From positions 806,001 to 870,000 of the forward strand of contig NZ_CP102604.1 of the NCBI RefSeq assembly GCF_024707505.1: a stretch of 64,000 bases of DNA, in the 5' to 3' direction. Positions 12,368 through 22,861 of this stretch are shown in pieces. Position numbers and translations under genes: made by a program. How positions within the stretch are numbered: the stretch's first letter is position 1; each line of letters begins with the position of its first letter. The notes beneath the pieces are model-generated. The model did no database searches. It had not been told where the DNA came from and was given only the letters and a program-made list of their open reading frames with translations. The DNA is from Pantoea sp. SOD02 (GTDB lineage: Bacteria > Pseudomonadota > Gammaproteobacteria > Enterobacterales > Enterobacteriaceae).

Positions 12368-13207
12368 ATGTCTCAGGCGGCGATACGAGTACGCAATCGC
12401 GAACCTCAGGAGCGGACACGCTCCGGGCGTAGCAACGGTGCGCGACTGTTTGGCATGGTGTTCCTGCTGATTGTGCTGGGCATTATGGTGGCGGGCGGCC
12501 TCGTGGTGCTGAAGTGGATGAATGACGCGTCACGCTTGCCGTTATCGAAGCTGGTGGTGACCGGGCAAACCCACTACACCACGCATGACGATATTCGCCA
12601 GGCCATTTTATCGCTTGGCGCGCCGGGAACCTTCATGTCGCAGAACGTGGATATCATCCAGCAGCAGATTGAGCGTTTACCCTGGATTAAGCAGGTCAGT
12701 GTGCGCAAGCAGTGGCCTGATGAGCTGAAGATAAATCTGGTGGAGTACGTTCCGGTGGCACGCTGGAACGACTCACACATGGTGGACGCCGATGGCGTCT
12801 CCTTCAGCGTCCCGGCCAGTCACGTTGGCAAAGAAGCGTTGCCAATGCTGTACGGCCCGGAAGGCAGTGAAAACGAGGTGTTAGCTGGCTATCACACCAT
12901 GAGTGATGTGTTAAAGGCTAACAAGTTTACCCTGAAGGTCGCGTCGATGACGGCGCGGCGCTCGTGGCAATTAGTGACCAGTGACGATGTGCGCATCGAA
13001 TTAGGTCGCAGCGATACCATGAAGCGTCTGAACCGTTTTATTGAGCTTTATCCGGATTTGCAGCAGCAGGGCCAGAGTCAGAACCAGCGCATCACGTATG
13101 TTGATTTGCGCTACGATTCGGGCGCCGCAGTCGGTTGGGCCGCTGCACCGATAGAGCCACAGGACAGTAATCAGCAACAGAACCAGGCACAGGCTAAACC
13201 ACAATGA
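12368..13207 (+). CDS. ftsQ: Cell division protein FtsQ
   Basis: A 279-residue bitopic membrane protein (E. coli 276) of the FtsQLB complex. A basic cytoplasmic tail is followed by one hydrophobic helix (about 29-50, [20 protein letters not shown]), then the POTRA domain beginning [17 protein letters not shown] and the beta domain with [19 protein letters not shown]. The C-terminus is a Gln/Asn/Ala-rich tail ([15 protein letters not shown]), as in enterobacterial FtsQ. It overlaps ftsA by 4 bases. Confidence 0.97.
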   Translation: MSQAAIRVRNREPQERTRSGRSNGARLFGMVFLLIVLGIMVAGGLVVLKWMNDASRLPLSKLVVTGQTHYTTHDDIRQAILSLGAPGTFMSQNVDIIQQQIERLPWIKQVSVRKQWPDELKINLVEYVPVARWNDSHMVDADGVSFSVPASHVGKEALPMLYGPEGSENEVLAGYHTMSDVLKANKFTLKVASMTARRSWQLVTSDDVRIELGRSDTMKRLNRFIELYPDLQQQGQSQNQRITYVDLRYDSGAAVGWAAAPIEPQDSNQQQNQAQAKPQ

Positions 13208-14460
13208 TCAAGGCAACGGACAGAAAACTGGTAGTAGGACTCGAAATTGGCACCGCGAAGGTGTCCGCCCTGGTTGGGGAAATTCTGCCCGATGGTATGG
13301 TCAATATTATTGGGGTGGGCAGTTGCCCGTCTCGTGGCATGGATAAAGGCGGCGTAAACGATCTGGAGTCGGTGGTGAAATGCGTACAGCGCGCCATCGA
13401 CCAGGCTGAATTGATGGCGGATTGCCAGATTTCATCGGTCTACCTTGCTTTATCGGGCAAACATATCAGTTGCCAGAACGAAATCGGGATGGTTCCGATT
13501 TCGGAAGAGGAAGTGACTCAGGATGATGTAGAGAACGTGGTGCATACGGCGAAATCCGTTCGCGTTCGTGATGAGCATCGTATCCTGCATGTCATTCCGC
13601 AGGAATATGCCATCGATTATCAGGAAGGCATCAAGAATCCAGTGGGACTATCCGGCGTGCGTATGCAGGCGAAAGTACATTTGATCACCTGCCACAACGA
13701 TATGGCAAAAAATATTGTCAAAGCCGTTGAACGTTGTGGCCTGAAAGTTGACCAACTGATTTTTGCCGGCCTGGCATCCAGTTTCTCAGTGTTGACAGAA
13801 GATGAACGTGAGCTGGGCGTCTGTGTTGTTGATATCGGTGGCGGTACAATGGATATCGCTGTCTATACTGGCGGCGCACTGCGTCATACCAAAGTGATTC
13901 CTTATGCCGGGAACGTGGTAACCAGCGATATCGCCTACGCTTTTGGTACACCGCCGACCGACGCAGAAGCGATTAAAGTGCGTCACGGTTGTGCATTGGG
14001 CTCGATTGTCGGCAAAGACGAAAATGTCGAAGTGCCGAGCGTAGGTGGACGTCCACCACGTAGCCTGCAGCGTCAAACGTTGGCTGAAGTGATCGAGCCG
14101 CGTTACACCGAACTGTTGAATCTGGTCAACGACGAGATTCTGCAATTACAGGAGCAGCTGCGCCAGCAAGGCGTGAAACATCATCTGGCGGCCGGTATCG
14201 TGCTGACCGGTGGTGCGGCGCAGATTGAAGGTTTGGCAGCCTGCGCACAGCGCGTGTTCCACACGCAAGTGCGCATCGGACAGCCGCTTAACATCACCGG
14301 CCTGACAGATTATGCGCAGGAGCCGTATTACTCTACGGCAGTTGGCCTGCTGCATTACGGCAAAGAGTCACACATGAACGGTGATGCAGAAACGGAAAAA
14401 CGTGCTTCAGTGGGCAACTGGTTTAAACGAATCAACAGCTGGCTGAAGAAAGAATTTTAA
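13204..14460 (+). CDS. ftsA: Cell division actin homologue FtsA
   Basis: A 418-residue cytoplasmic actin-family ATPase (E. coli 420) that tethers FtsZ to the membrane. The N-terminal phosphate loop region [15 protein letters not shown], the phosphate-2 motif [17 protein letters not shown] (about 208-224) and the adenosine motif [10 protein letters not shown] (about 335-344) are all there. The last 15 residues ([16 protein letters not shown]) form the amphipathic membrane-targeting helix. It starts within the ftsQ end and is separated from ftsZ by 71 bases holding a hairpin. Confidence 0.98.
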   Translation: MIKATDRKLVVGLEIGTAKVSALVGEILPDGMVNIIGVGSCPSRGMDKGGVNDLESVVKCVQRAIDQAELMADCQISSVYLALSGKHISCQNEIGMVPISEEEVTQDDVENVVHTAKSVRVRDEHRILHVIPQEYAIDYQEGIKNPVGLSGVRMQAKVHLITCHNDMAKNIVKAVERCGLKVDQLIFAGLASSFSVLTEDERELGVCVVDIGGGTMDIAVYTGGALRHTKVIPYAGNVVTSDIAYAFGTPPTDAEAIKVRHGCALGSIVGKDENVEVPSVGGRPPRSLQRQTLAEVIEPRYTELLNLVNDEILQLQEQLRQQGVKHHLAAGIVLTGGAAQIEGLAACAQRVFHTQVRIGQPLNITGLTDYAQEPYYSTAVGLLHYGKESHMNGDAETEKRASVGNWFKRINSWLKKEF

Positions 14461-14471
14461 TTTTTGAAAAA

Positions 14472-14502
14472 GGAGATCATGCTGGCAATGTTTATGATCT
14501 CC
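14472..14502 (+). other. Perfect 9-bp hairpin between ftsA and ftsZ, with a short leader ORF
   Basis: GGAGATCAT at 14472-14480 and ATGATCTCC at 14494-14502 are perfect inverted repeats with a 13-base loop. The left arm contains a Shine-Dalgarno-like AAGGAG followed by ATG at 14479, which opens a 24-codon reading frame ending with TAA at 14551-14553, inside ftsZ in another frame. A folded mRNA would bury both this ribosome site and its start codon. There is no T-run after the stem, so a terminator is unlikely. It may be an mRNA processing or translational control element; function is inference only. Confidence 0.5.
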
Positions 14503-14531
14503 AGGCGACAGGCACATAACGGAGAGAAATC

Positions 14532-15686
14532 ATGTTTGAACCTATGGAATTAACCAATGACGCGGTGATTAAAGTCATCGGCGTCGGCGGTGGCGGTGGC
14601 AACGCCGTAGAGCACATGGTACGCGAGCGTATCGAAGGTGTGGAATTCTTCGCTGTAAACACCGACGCGCAAGCGTTGCGTAAGACAGCGGTCGGCCAGA
14701 CGATCCAGATCGGGACCAATATCACTAAAGGTCTTGGTGCAGGTGCGAACCCAGAAGTGGGTCGTAACTCTGCAGAAGAGGATCGCGAAGCACTGCGTGC
14801 TGCGCTGGATGGTGCAGACATGGTGTTCATCGCAGCAGGCATGGGCGGCGGTACCGGTACCGGTGCAGCGCCAGTTGTGGCTGAAGTGGCAAAAGATTTG
14901 GGTATCCTGACTGTTGCGGTGGTGACTAAGCCATTCAACTTTGAAGGCAAAAAGCGTATGGCTTTTGCTGAGCAGGGTATCGCAGAACTGTCGAAGCATG
15001 TCGATTCACTGATCACTATTCCAAACGACAAGCTGTTGAAAGTTCTGGGTCGCGGTATTTCTCTGTTGGATGCGTTCGGTGCAGCCAACGACGTATTGAA
15101 AGGCGCAGTACAGGGTATCGCTGAACTGATTACGCGTCCTGGCCTGATGAACGTCGACTTCGCGGACGTGCGTACCGTGATGTCAGAAATGGGTTACGCC
15201 ATGATGGGTTCCGGCGTGGCATGTGGTGAAGACCGTGCAGAAGAAGCGGCAGAAATGGCGATCTCTTCTCCACTGTTGGAAGACATCGATCTGTCTGGCG
15301 CGCGCGGCGTGCTGGTCAACATTACTGCGGGCTTCGACCTGCGTCTTGATGAGTTCGAAACCGTGGGTAACACCATCCGCGCCTTCGCATCTGACAACGC
15401 AACCGTAGTTATCGGTACTTCTCTGGATCCAGAGATGAACGACGAACTGCGTGTGACCGTCGTTGCAACCGGCATCGGCATGGATAAGCGCCCTGAAATT
15501 ACTCTGGTGACCAACAAACCGGCCACTCAGCCAGTGATGGATCATCGCTACCAGCAGCACGGCATGGCGCCGCTGCCGCAGGAGCAGAAACCGGCTGCGA
15601 AAGTGGTGAATGACCAACCGGCGGCATCCAGCAAAGAACCCGATTACCTTGATATTCCAGCCTTCTTGCGTAAGCAGGCAGACTAA
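14532..15686 (+). CDS. ftsZ: Cell division GTPase FtsZ
   Basis: A 384-residue tubulin homologue (E. coli 383) that polymerises into the Z ring. ATG 14532 is preceded by GGAGAG. The GTP-binding domain has the tubulin signature [13 protein letters not shown] (about 105-117) and the T7 synergy loop with [11 protein letters not shown] (about 207-217). A variable linker leads to the conserved C-terminal peptide [15 protein letters not shown], which binds FtsA, ZipA, ZapD and MinC. zapD, encoding a bundling partner, is also in this window. lpxC follows after 101 bases with its own promoter-like sequence. Confidence 0.99.
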   Translation: MFEPMELTNDAVIKVIGVGGGGGNAVEHMVRERIEGVEFFAVNTDAQALRKTAVGQTIQIGTNITKGLGAGANPEVGRNSAEEDREALRAALDGADMVFIAAGMGGGTGTGAAPVVAEVAKDLGILTVAVVTKPFNFEGKKRMAFAEQGIAELSKHVDSLITIPNDKLLKVLGRGISLLDAFGAANDVLKGAVQGIAELITRPGLMNVDFADVRTVMSEMGYAMMGSGVACGEDRAEEAAEMAISSPLLEDIDLSGARGVLVNITAGFDLRLDEFETVGNTIRAFASDNATVVIGTSLDPEMNDELRVTVVATGIGMDKRPEITLVTNKPATQPVMDHRYQQHGMAPLPQEQKPAAKVVNDQPAASSKEPDYLDIPAFLRKQAD

Positions 15687-15747
15687 GAATATCCCGAGAA
15701 TTGGGATTCTCCGCTCTTTGTGCTAAAGTATTCGCCCGCTGGTAATT

Positions 15748-15753
15748 TATACT
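15748..15753 (+). promoter_or_regulatory. Possible -10 element of the lpxC promoter
   Basis: TATACT lies 34 bases before the lpxC ATG in the ftsZ-lpxC gap, in the place where E. coli has the lpxC promoter. No good -35 hexamer is seen at standard spacing. A short GAGAAT/ATTCTC inverted repeat at 15696-15711 precedes it and could be a weak end to the ftsZ message. Confidence 0.4.
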
Positions 15754-15787
15754 GGCGGTCGGACAGGTAATATTGCGAGATAAAGCG

Positions 15788-16705
15788 ATGATCAAACAAA
15801 GGACATTAAAACGTATTGTTCAGGCGACTGGTGTCGGTTTACATACCGGCAAGAAAGTCACACTGACGTTACGCCCTGCGTCGGCTAACACCGGGGTCAT
15901 CTATCGTCGCACTGACTTGAATCCACCGGTAGATTTCCCGGCTGATGCAAAATATGTGCGCGACACCATGCTGAGTACTTGCCTGGTGAATGATGAAGGC
16001 GTGCGTATTTCAACAGTCGAACATCTGAACGCCGCATTGGCGGGCTTGGGCATCGACAACATTATTGTTGAAGTTGATGCACCGGAAATCCCGATTATGG
16101 ATGGCAGTGCCGCGCCTTTTGTCTATCTGCTGATGGACGCAGGTATCGAAGAGCTGAACAGCGCGAAGAAATTCGTACGCGTTAAGCAAGCGGTGCGTGT
16201 GGAAGATGGCGATAAGTGGGCCGAGATCAAACCGTATAACGGTTTCTCACTCGACTTTACTATCGACTTCAAACATCCAGCGATTGACTCAAGCTCGCAG
16301 CGTTACCAGCTCAACTTCTCGGCTGAGAACTTTGTTCGCCAAATCAGCCGTGCGCGCACTTTTGGCTTTATGCGTGAAATCGAATATCTGCAGTCTAAAG
16401 GCCTGTGCCTGGGCGGTAGTTTAGATTGTGCGATTGGCCTCGATGATTTCCGCGTATTAAACGAAGACGGTCTGCGCTTTGAAGACGAATTTGTTCGTCA
16501 TAAAATGCTCGATGCGATTGGCGACCTGTTCATGTGCGGCCACAATGTTATCGGCGCGTTTACCGCCTTTAAATCGGGTCATGCGTTGAACAACAAGTTG
16601 CTGCAAGCGGTTCTGGCTAAGCAGGAAGCCTGGGAATGGGCGACCTTCGAAGATGAAGCTGAACTGCCGCTGGCATTCAAAGCACCAAATTTAGTTCTGG
16701 CGTAA
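15788..16705 (+). CDS. lpxC: UDP-3-O-acyl-N-acetylglucosamine deacetylase LpxC
   Basis: The zinc enzyme that commits UDP-GlcNAc to lipid A synthesis, cytoplasmic, 305 residues as in E. coli when started at ATG 15788 ([12 protein letters not shown]). Zinc-binding and catalytic motifs are [10 protein letters not shown] (His79) and [10 protein letters not shown] (His238, Asp242). The C-terminus ends [11 protein letters not shown], resembling the nonpolar tail that FtsH recognises for regulated proteolysis in E. coli. A strong terminator follows 10 bases after the stop, so it ends the dcw transcription unit. Confidence 0.98.
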   Translation: MIKQRTLKRIVQATGVGLHTGKKVTLTLRPASANTGVIYRRTDLNPPVDFPADAKYVRDTMLSTCLVNDEGVRISTVEHLNAALAGLGIDNIIVEVDAPEIPIMDGSAAPFVYLLMDAGIEELNSAKKFVRVKQAVRVEDGDKWAEIKPYNGFSLDFTIDFKHPAIDSSSQRYQLNFSAENFVRQISRARTFGFMREIEYLQSKGLCLGGSLDCAIGLDDFRVLNEDGLRFEDEFVRHKMLDAIGDLFMCGHNVIGAFTAFKSGHALNNKLLQAVLAKQEAWEWATFEDEAELPLAFKAPNLVLA

Positions 16706-16714
16706 GTCAGACAT

Positions 16715-16769
16715 AAAACGGCAGGTTTCGCTGACACCCTCTCCGGTCAGTTGAACCTGCCGTTTTTTA
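16715..16769 (+). terminator. Rho-independent terminator after lpxC
   Basis: AAAACGGCAGGTT (16715-16727) pairs with AACCTGCCGTTTT (16754-16766), with an inner CTGAC/GTCAG stem, followed by a T-run. It separates the dcw operon from secM-secA. Confidence 0.9.
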
Positions 16770-16979
16770 TTGCCTCGCTTTTAATCCTGCCAAACCGATC
16801 TCAATTCGCTGTAGTGAGTGGCGAAACCCTGTACAAAAAAACGTGAATTCCGCCGAAGCCCCTTTAATCACTGGTGTCGAAGCCCCACATAAGTGCTATC
16901 ATCTGGCGCTCATATAAGCTGGGTAACGCTAATTTTGGCGACCGCTTTATCACTTTATTCAATGCATTGTGGACGGATT

Positions 16980-17480
16980 GTGATCGGGATTTTCTCACGC
17001 TGGCGACAATTAGGCAGACGCTATTTCTGGCCACATCTCCTGTTGGGGATGGTGGCGGCCAGTTTAGGTTTGCCTGCCTGCGCGCAAAGTGCTGAGCCCA
17101 AAGCAAATGATTCGCCGATCAGCAGCCTGTTTGTCGGCAATGTTGTCCACTTTGATCATCTTATTCGTCTGCAGGAAAGCGCGCGTCGACCGAATTTTAA
17201 CGTCGATTACTGGCACCAGCATGCGATTCGCACGGTTATTCGCCACCTTTCGTTTAGCATGACGCCGCCCGCTCAGGCGGAGGCCGATCAAGCTATGCCG
17301 CTGGCAGCACAAAAGCTGGCGTTGATTGGTTCGCTTCAGGCGCTGCTGACTTCTCCCGCGCAAGCGCTGGCTGTTGTTGAGCCGCAACAACACCTGCGTC
17401 ACAACGAACCGCAAATCCATTCCTCTGCTGATTGGCAGGCTGCTATTCATGGCATCCGCGCCGGGCCTTTCATTGCTTAA
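16980..17480 (+). CDS. secM: Secretion monitor SecM, regulator of SecA translation
   Basis: A self-arresting secreted peptide that stalls its own ribosome and exposes the secA ribosome site when Sec export is slow. GTG 16980 gives 166 residues and aligns with the start of E. coli SecM (170). An in-frame ATG at 16962 and a longer frame from 16893 exist but add sequence unlike the family. A long signal sequence (RYFWPHLLLGMVAASLGLPACAQSA) and the conserved YWHQHAIRTVIRHLSF are present. The C-terminus WQAAIHGIRAGPFIA keeps the Trp, GIRAGP core and terminal Pro, but the Phe normally 5 residues before the Trp is His, and the Ile after Trp is Gln. It lies 76 bases before secA. Confidence 0.93.
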   Translation: MIGIFSRWRQLGRRYFWPHLLLGMVAASLGLPACAQSAEPKANDSPISSLFVGNVVHFDHLIRLQESARRPNFNVDYWHQHAIRTVIRHLSFSMTPPAQAEADQAMPLAAQKLALIGSLQALLTSPAQALAVVEPQQHLRHNEPQIHSSADWQAAIHGIRAGPFIA

Positions 17481-17556
17481 CTGCTAACGTTTTTTCCACA
17501 TCCTGTATCAGATTTTGCAGTCCGTGAGATCACGGCTGAATTGAGAAAAATTTATT

Positions 17557-20262
17557 ATGTTAATCAAATTGTTAACTAAAGTGTTCGGCAGCAGCAATGA
17601 TCGTACTCTGCGCCGTATGCGTAAAATCGTAGACGTCATCAATAAGATGGAGCCAGATTTCGTTAAGCTCTCTGACGATGAATTGAAAGCGAAAACTGAC
17701 CTGTTCCGTGAGCGCCTGAAAAAAGGCGAAAGCCTTGAGAGCCTGATTCCTGAAGCCTTTGCCACCGTACGTGAAGCAAGTAAGCGCGTCTTCGGTATGC
17801 GTCACTTTGATGTGCAGTTGATTGGCGGCATGGTGCTCAACGAGCGCTGCATCGCAGAGATGCGTACCGGTGAAGGTAAAACCCTGACCGCGACCTTACC
17901 CGCTTATCTGAATGCGCTGAGTGGCAAAGGCGTGCACGTTGTTACCGTCAACGACTATCTGGCGCAGCGTGACGCCGAAAATAACCGTGCGCTGTTTGAA
18001 TTCCTTGGCCTGACCATCGGTATCAACCTGCCAAACATGCCAGCCGTGGCGAAGCGTGCAGCTTATGCCGCTGATATTACCTACGGCACCAATAACGAAT
18101 ACGGCTTCGACTACCTGCGTGACAACATGGCGTTCAGCCCGGAAGAGCGTGTGCAGCGTAAATTGCATTACGCATTGGTGGATGAAGTCGACTCAATCCT
18201 GATCGATGAAGCGCGTACGCCACTTATCATCTCTGGTCCAGCTGAAGACAGTTCTGAGCTGTATACCAAAGTTAATAAGATCATCCCGCATCTGGTGCGT
18301 CAGGAAAAAGAAGACTCTGAAACCTTCCAGGGCGAAGGTGATTTCTGGGTCGATGAAAAAGCGCGCCAGGCACACATGAGCGAGCGCGGTCTGGTAAAAG
18401 TCGAAGAGCTGCTGGTAAGCCAAAACATCATGGTAGAAGGCGAGTCACTCTACTCACCGACCAATATCATGTTGATGCACCATGTTACTGCGGCGCTGCG
18501 TGCTCATGCACTCTTCACTCGCGATGTTGATTACATCGTTAAAGATGGCGAAGTGATCATCGTTGATGAGCACACCGGTCGTACCATGCAAGGTCGCCGC
18601 TGGTCAGATGGTCTGCATCAGGCGGTTGAAGCGAAAGAAGGCGTGGAAATCCAGAACGAAAACCAGACGCTGGCTTCCATCACCTTCCAGAACTACTTCC
18701 GTATCTACGAGAAACTGGCCGGTATGACCGGTACCGCGGATACTGAGGCATTTGAATTCAGCTCCATCTACAAGCTCGACACAATCGTGGTGCCAACTAA
18801 CCGTCCGATGGTGCGTAAAGATATGGCCGATCTGGTCTACATGACCGAGAAAGAGAAGATCGACGCCATTATCGAAGACATCCGTGCCTGTACCGCCAAA
18901 GGGCAGCCGGTGTTGGTGGGTACCATTTCGATTGAGAAATCGGAAGTCGTTTCCAACGAACTGACGCGCGCGGGCATCAAGCACAGCGTACTGAACGCCA
19001 AATTCCACGCCAGCGAAGCAGACATTGTTGCTCAGGCGGGTCAACCTGCAGCGGTTACCATCGCAACCAACATGGCGGGTCGTGGTACCGATATCGTGCT
19101 GGGCGGTAGCTGGCAGGCTGAGCTTGCCGCGATGGACGAGCCAACCGAAGAACAGATTCAGGCGATGAAAGAGGCGTGGAAACTGCGTCACGATGCGGTG
19201 CTGGCTGCGGGCGGTCTGCACATCATTGGTACTGAGCGTCACGAATCTCGCCGTATCGATAACCAGCTGCGTGGTCGTGCGGGTCGTCAGGGTGATGCTG
19301 GTTCTTCGCGCTTCTACCTGTCGATGGAAGATGCATTGATGCGTATCTTTGCTTCAGATCGCGTATCGAACATGATGCGTAAACTGGGCATGAAGCCAGG
19401 CGAAGCAATTGAACATCCATGGGTGACCAAAGCGATTGCCAACGCTCAGCGTAAAGTGGAAAGCCGCAACTTCGATATTCGTAAACAGCTGCTGGAATAC
19501 GATGACGTTGCTAACGATCAGCGTCGCGCCATCTACAGCCAGCGTAACGAACTGCTGGATGTGTCTGATGTATCTGAAACCATCAACAGCATTCGTGAAG
19601 ACGTCTACAAAACCACCATTGATACCTACATTCCGCCGCAGTCACTGGAAGAGATGTGGGATGTTGCCGGTCTGGAAGAGCGTCTTCGTAACGACTTTGA
19701 TCTGAATCTGCCTATTGCTGAGTGGTTGGATAAAGAGCCCGATCTTCATGAAGAGACGCTGCGCGAACGCATCATGACTCACGCTGCGGAAAACTATGCT
19801 GCCAAAGAAGAAGTGGTCGGCGAAGAGATGATGCGCAACTTCGAGAAAGGCGTGATGCTGCAAACGCTGGATTCGTTGTGGAAAGAGCATCTTGCGGCGA
19901 TGGATTATCTGCGTCAGGGTATTCATCTGCGTGGTTATGCGCAGAAAGATCCGAAGCAGGAATACAAGCGTGAATCCTTCTCTATGTTTGCGGCGATGCT
20001 GGAATCACTGAAATACGAAGTAATCAGCACCCTGAGCAAAGTTCAGGTGCGCATGCCAGAAGAAGTGGAAGCGATGGAGCAACAGCGCCGTGAGGAAGCA
20101 GAGCGTTTAGCGCAGCAGCAACAGCTGAGCCACGTTGATGATGCCACCGCCGCAGCCGAAGCGTTAGCCGCACAAGGCGGAGAGCGTAAAGTGGGGCGTA
20201 ACGATCTTTGCCCATGTGGTTCCGGCAAAAAATACAAACAGTGCCACGGTCGTCTGGCCTGA
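17557..20262 (+). CDS. secA: Preprotein translocase motor ATPase SecA
   Basis: A 901-residue cytoplasmic and membrane-associated ATPase, the exact length of E. coli SecA, which drives preproteins through SecYEG. The DEAD-type motor has Walker A RTGEGKTL (about 103-110), [14 protein letters not shown] (about 209-222) and motif [15 protein letters not shown] (about 574-586). Helical scaffold and wing domains follow, and the C-terminal zinc motif [14 protein letters not shown] binds SecB. ATG 17557 has only a weak AG-rich ribosome site, consistent with translational control by the secM segment upstream. It ends in a strong terminator. Confidence 0.99.
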   Translation: MLIKLLTKVFGSSNDRTLRRMRKIVDVINKMEPDFVKLSDDELKAKTDLFRERLKKGESLESLIPEAFATVREASKRVFGMRHFDVQLIGGMVLNERCIAEMRTGEGKTLTATLPAYLNALSGKGVHVVTVNDYLAQRDAENNRALFEFLGLTIGINLPNMPAVAKRAAYAADITYGTNNEYGFDYLRDNMAFSPEERVQRKLHYALVDEVDSILIDEARTPLIISGPAEDSSELYTKVNKIIPHLVRQEKEDSETFQGEGDFWVDEKARQAHMSERGLVKVEELLVSQNIMVEGESLYSPTNIMLMHHVTAALRAHALFTRDVDYIVKDGEVIIVDEHTGRTMQGRRWSDGLHQAVEAKEGVEIQNENQTLASITFQNYFRIYEKLAGMTGTADTEAFEFSSIYKLDTIVVPTNRPMVRKDMADLVYMTEKEKIDAIIEDIRACTAKGQPVLVGTISIEKSEVVSNELTRAGIKHSVLNAKFHASEADIVAQAGQPAAVTIATNMAGRGTDIVLGGSWQAELAAMDEPTEEQIQAMKEAWKLRHDAVLAAGGLHIIGTERHESRRIDNQLRGRAGRQGDAGSSRFYLSMEDALMRIFASDRVSNMMRKLGMKPGEAIEHPWVTKAIANAQRKVESRNFDIRKQLLEYDDVANDQRRAIYSQRNELLDVSDVSETINSIREDVYKTTIDTYIPPQSLEEMWDVAGLEERLRNDFDLNLPIAEWLDKEPDLHEETLRERIMTHAAENYAAKEEVVGEEMMRNFEKGVMLQTLDSLWKEHLAAMDYLRQGIHLRGYAQKDPKQEYKRESFSMFAAMLESLKYEVISTLSKVQVRMPEEVEAMEQQRREEAERLAQQQQLSHVDDATAAAEALAAQGGERKVGRNDLCPCGSGKKYKQCHGRLA

Positions 20263-20263
20263 T

Positions 20264-20292
20264 AAAAAAGGAGCCTTCGGGCTCCTTTTTTT
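20264..20292 (+). terminator. Rho-independent terminator after secA
   Basis: AAAAAAGGAGCC, a TTCG tetraloop and GGCTCCTTTTTT form a 12-bp stem with a T-run immediately after the secA stop. The A-run on the left arm lets it also work for the convergent gene that ends at 20303. Confidence 0.95.
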
Positions 20293-20302
20293 CGCTTACG
20301 AT

Positions 20303-20689
20303 CTAGCGAGTTATCGCCATTAGTTTCTCTTCGTTTAGGCGCACGCCATGATACGGCAGCGTCACCAGCAGACCATCCGGCAAGCCAGCTCGCTTTAACA
20401 GCGCCCGGCTTTGGAACAGTAGCTGATGGTAATTGTTGTCGCTAATGCTCGGATAGCTCTCATTCCATACCGTGGCAATAATCTGACGCTTTGAGGTAAT
20501 CCGCAGCAGCAGGCAGGAGAAAAATCGTTTTTGCGCTTCATTCAACGAAATAACTTTGTGTTCAGGCCACCATGTTAAGGTGTTCTGAGCGCTGTCTAAC
20601 GTCAGGATGTCATGAAATACCAGATGGCGTAGGGCATGTAATTGTTCCGGCGTATTTTGCGCCAGAAACGTTGTTTCTTTGAATTCCAT
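20303..20689 (-). CDS. Winged-helix (OmpR/CadC-type DNA-binding domain) protein
   Basis: About 128 residues if started at ATG 20689 (MEFKETTFLAQ); an alternative ATG at 20737 would add 16 residues, and neither has a strong ribosome site. The C-terminal 80 residues look like an OmpR/PhoB-type winged helix: a short strand pair (NTLTWWPEHKVISLNEAQ), a helix, the recognition part RQIIATVWNESYPSISDNNYHQ and the wing LVTLPYHGVRL. There is no receiver domain and no membrane segment, so it is a free-standing DNA-binding domain. E. coli has no gene between secA and mutT, so it is a lineage-specific insertion. Target and function are unknown. Confidence 0.75.
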   Translation of the reverse strand: MEFKETTFLAQNTPEQLHALRHLVFHDILTLDSAQNTLTWWPEHKVISLNEAQKRFFSCLLLRITSKRQIIATVWNESYPSISDNNYHQLLFQSRALLKRAGLPDGLLVTLPYHGVRLNEEKLMAITR

Positions 20690-20875
20690 AGGTAATCGGG
20701 TTTGGCAGAAGAAAGTGGCTGCGAGTATTCCCAACATTCCCGGTTGCGATCATTACGACATGTCTTAATCACTGGCTTTTGTGCGGCGCGGGACGTCACT
20801 TTCTTCTCAACGGTTAACATCACTCCATGTCTGATTTACACTCAGCGCTCATTTATTAAAAGCGGAATCCAGCTT

Positions 20876-21271
20876 ATGAAACACCTGCAGGTTGCGGTGG
20901 GCATCATTCGCAATACAGAACGTAAAATCTTCCTGGCCCAGCGTGCGGCAAGCTCCTATATGGCGAATAAATGGGAGTTTCCTGGCGGAAAAATTGAACA
21001 AGATGAATCTGCCGAGCAGGCGCTCAAGCGTGAGTTGATGGAAGAAACCGGTATTGAAGTCACATCGGCAAGCGCAATTGGTCAGGCCGATCACAGTTAT
21101 GAAGATCTGCGCGTTACGCTGCATTTCTTTCTGGTTGAAGGCTGGAACGGCGAGCCTTATGGCCGCGAAGGTCAGCCACAGCGTTGGGTCGAACAGCAGG
21201 ATTTAGTCGCGGAGGAATTTCCGCCTGCGAACCATGAACTGATTAGCAGATTAGTGGCTGGCGAAATTTAA
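20876..21271 (+). CDS. mutT: 8-oxo-dGTP diphosphatase MutT
   Basis: A Nudix hydrolase that removes oxidised dGTP from the nucleotide pool and prevents A-to-C transversions. ATG 20876 (MKHLQVAVGII) gives 131 residues versus 129 in E. coli; the frame runs on upstream without family similarity. The Nudix box runs from GGKIEQDESAEQ to RELMEETGIE at about residues 37-60, with all catalytic glutamates. The gene stands alone, convergent with yacG, with a hairpin between them. Confidence 0.97.
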   Translation: MKHLQVAVGIIRNTERKIFLAQRAASSYMANKWEFPGGKIEQDESAEQALKRELMEETGIEVTSASAIGQADHSYEDLRVTLHFFLVEGWNGEPYGREGQPQRWVEQQDLVAEEFPPANHELISRLVAGEI

Positions 21272-21274
21272 GTG

Positions 21275-21300
21275 AAGGGGCGGAAAGCCCCTTACTTTTT
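21275..21300. terminator. Bidirectional terminator between mutT and yacG
   Basis: AAGGGGC (21275-21281), loop GGAAA and GCCCCTT (21287-21293) followed by ACTTTTT. It lies 3 bases after the mutT stop and overlaps the yacG stop on the other strand by 2 bases. Confidence 0.75.
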
Positions 21301-21496
21301 ACTGCTGTTCTTCGCTCCAGTCATCGCTGTCCGTCTGGTCACCGCTGCTGGGAATGCGTTTCTCTTCTGCTGCCCATTCACCTAAATCAATCAGCTGGCA
21401 ACGTTTACTGCAGAATGGCCGCCACGGGCTCAACTCATCCCAAATCACATCGCGACGACAGTTGGGGCAAGGTACGGTAATAATCTCTTCCGGCAT
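21299..21496 (-). CDS. yacG: DNA gyrase inhibitor YacG (zinc protein)
   Basis: A 65-residue zinc-ribbon protein, the same length as E. coli YacG, starting at ATG 21496 with a clear AGAGGA ribosome site; a longer in-frame start at 21514 would overlap that site. Zinc ligands are CPNC (about 10-13) and CSKRC (about 29-33), followed by the family-specific [18 protein letters not shown]. In E. coli YacG binds GyrB and inhibits gyrase. It is the last gene of the coaE-zapD-yacG unit, 8 bases after zapD. Confidence 0.96.
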   Translation of the reverse strand: MPEEIITVPCPNCRRDVIWDELSPWRPFCSKRCQLIDLGEWAAEEKRIPSSGDQTDSDDWSEEQQ

Positions 21497-21504
21497 AACT
21501 TCCT

Positions 21505-22248
21505 CTAACAACAAGCTAATTCAAAATTTAGTCGCGCTGGTACTTCTCCGCGTTCGCTGTCTAACGGCAGGAAACGAATCGCATAACGGCTTTTGTGGCC
21601 CGAGACTTGCGGATAGAGCGCGTCTTCCAGCGTCAATTGCAGGCGCAGCAAATCAGATCCTTCGGCGTTATCCTGATAAAAGCCGTTGAGGCTGGTTTGA
21701 TGACGAAAGACGCCAGACTGACGCACTAAATCGAGGATCATGGTCAAACCATTACGCAGCGGATTCAGTGATTCCAGCCAGCCATTGGCCTGAACATCTC
21801 GCACCGCTTGTTCCTGATGCAGCCAGATATGCAGGCTTGGAAGATCGAAACTGCAGCAGCCGCCGGGAATGCTCAGACGCTGACGCACCAGAGCAACCAG
21901 GCGATCTTCTCGTAACTGTTGGCCCATGCGCGGTGCCGCCATCAGTTCGCTTGAGTATTGCTTCAACTGCTGACGCAAATTATTCACGCGCAGTTCGTCA
22001 ATGCCCGGCACATCCAGCCATGCGCGTAACTTTTGCTGTTGGCGCTCCAGTTCTTTTAGCAATTCAGTGCGCATATCGCCGCGCTCAAAAATATCCAGCA
22101 AATCACTGAGGATGCGGAACACGCCAAGTGCTGATACCGAACCGCTAACCGGCACCGTTTCATGCAACTGATCAATCAGATATTCGACGCGCAGCCAGGT
22201 ACGCATCTTCTCATTCAAAGGGTGTTCAAACAGAACCACTGTGCTCAT
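21505..22248 (-). CDS. zapD: Cell division protein ZapD
   Basis: A 247-residue cytoplasmic protein, exactly the E. coli length, from ATG 22248 ([18 protein letters not shown]). In E. coli it binds the FtsZ C-terminal peptide and crosslinks protofilaments, stabilising the Z ring. Conserved stretches include [17 protein letters not shown] (about 135-151) and [11 protein letters not shown] near the end, and the C-terminus FELACC. It lies between coaE (4-base gap) and yacG, forming one operon on the minus strand. Confidence 0.97.
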   Translation of the reverse strand: MSTVVLFEHPLNEKMRTWLRVEYLIDQLHETVPVSGSVSALGVFRILSDLLDIFERGDMRTELLKELERQQQKLRAWLDVPGIDELRVNNLRQQLKQYSSELMAAPRMGQQLREDRLVALVRQRLSIPGGCCSFDLPSLHIWLHQEQAVRDVQANGWLESLNPLRNGLTMILDLVRQSGVFRHQTSLNGFYQDNAEGSDLLRLQLTLEDALYPQVSGHKSRYAIRFLPLDSERGEVPARLNFELACC

Positions 22249-22252
22249 GATG

Positions 22253-22861
22253 TTAATCCTTTCCGGTTGCTGCCATGCGCAGATAGCGCTGGTGAAGCTC
22301 AGCAACGCGCGGTAGCACCTGCTCAGGTGTACCGCTGTTATCAATGATGTCATCCGCACAGGCTATGCGCTGTTCGCGACTGGCCTGTGCGGCAAGAATA
22401 TTTTTCGCCTGACTCAGCGAAATGCCATCCCGTTGTTGTGTGCGTTGCAACTGCGTGGCGGTATCCACATCCACAACCAACACGCGATCGGCCTGATGCT
22501 GTAAGCCGTTTTCGACCAACAGCGGCACCACCCAAAGCACATAAGGTGAAGTAGCCAGTAACTTTAATTGTTGCGTGCGGGCATTAATGAGTGGATGAAG
22601 CAATTGATTGAGCCAGTTCTTCTCTTGCGGCTGCTGGAAAATAATTTCACGAAGCCGTGCACGATAGAGCGTGCCTTCTGCCGTCAGAATGGTGTCTCCA
22701 TGACGTTGAGCAATCGCCTTTAAGGCCGGCGTTCCAGGCTCAACAACTTCTCTGGCAATGACGTCAGCGTCAATAATATCAACGCCTAGCGCTGCGAAAG
22801 CATTGGCAATAGTGGTTTTACCACTGCCAATGCCGCCGGTGAGCGCAACGGTATAAGGCAT
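22253..22861 (-). CDS. coaE: Dephospho-CoA kinase CoaE
   Basis: A 202-residue P-loop kinase (E. coli 206) that phosphorylates the 3' hydroxyl of dephospho-CoA in the last step of coenzyme A synthesis. ATG 22861 ([17 protein letters not shown]) puts the Walker A motif right at the N-terminus, as in the family; an earlier ATG at 22903 lacks support. [10 protein letters not shown] (about 33-42) and the lid segment follow. First gene of the coaE-zapD-yacG operon. The window also carries panB, panC and panD, so both ends of the CoA pathway are represented. Confidence 0.97.
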   Translation of the reverse strand: MPYTVALTGGIGSGKTTIANAFAALGVDIIDADVIAREVVEPGTPALKAIAQRHGDTILTAEGTLYRARLREIIFQQPQEKNWLNQLLHPLINARTQQLKLLATSPYVLWVVPLLVENGLQHQADRVLVVDVDTATQLQRTQQRDGISLSQAKNILAAQASREQRIACADDIIDNSGTPEQVLPRVAELHQRYLRMAATGKD

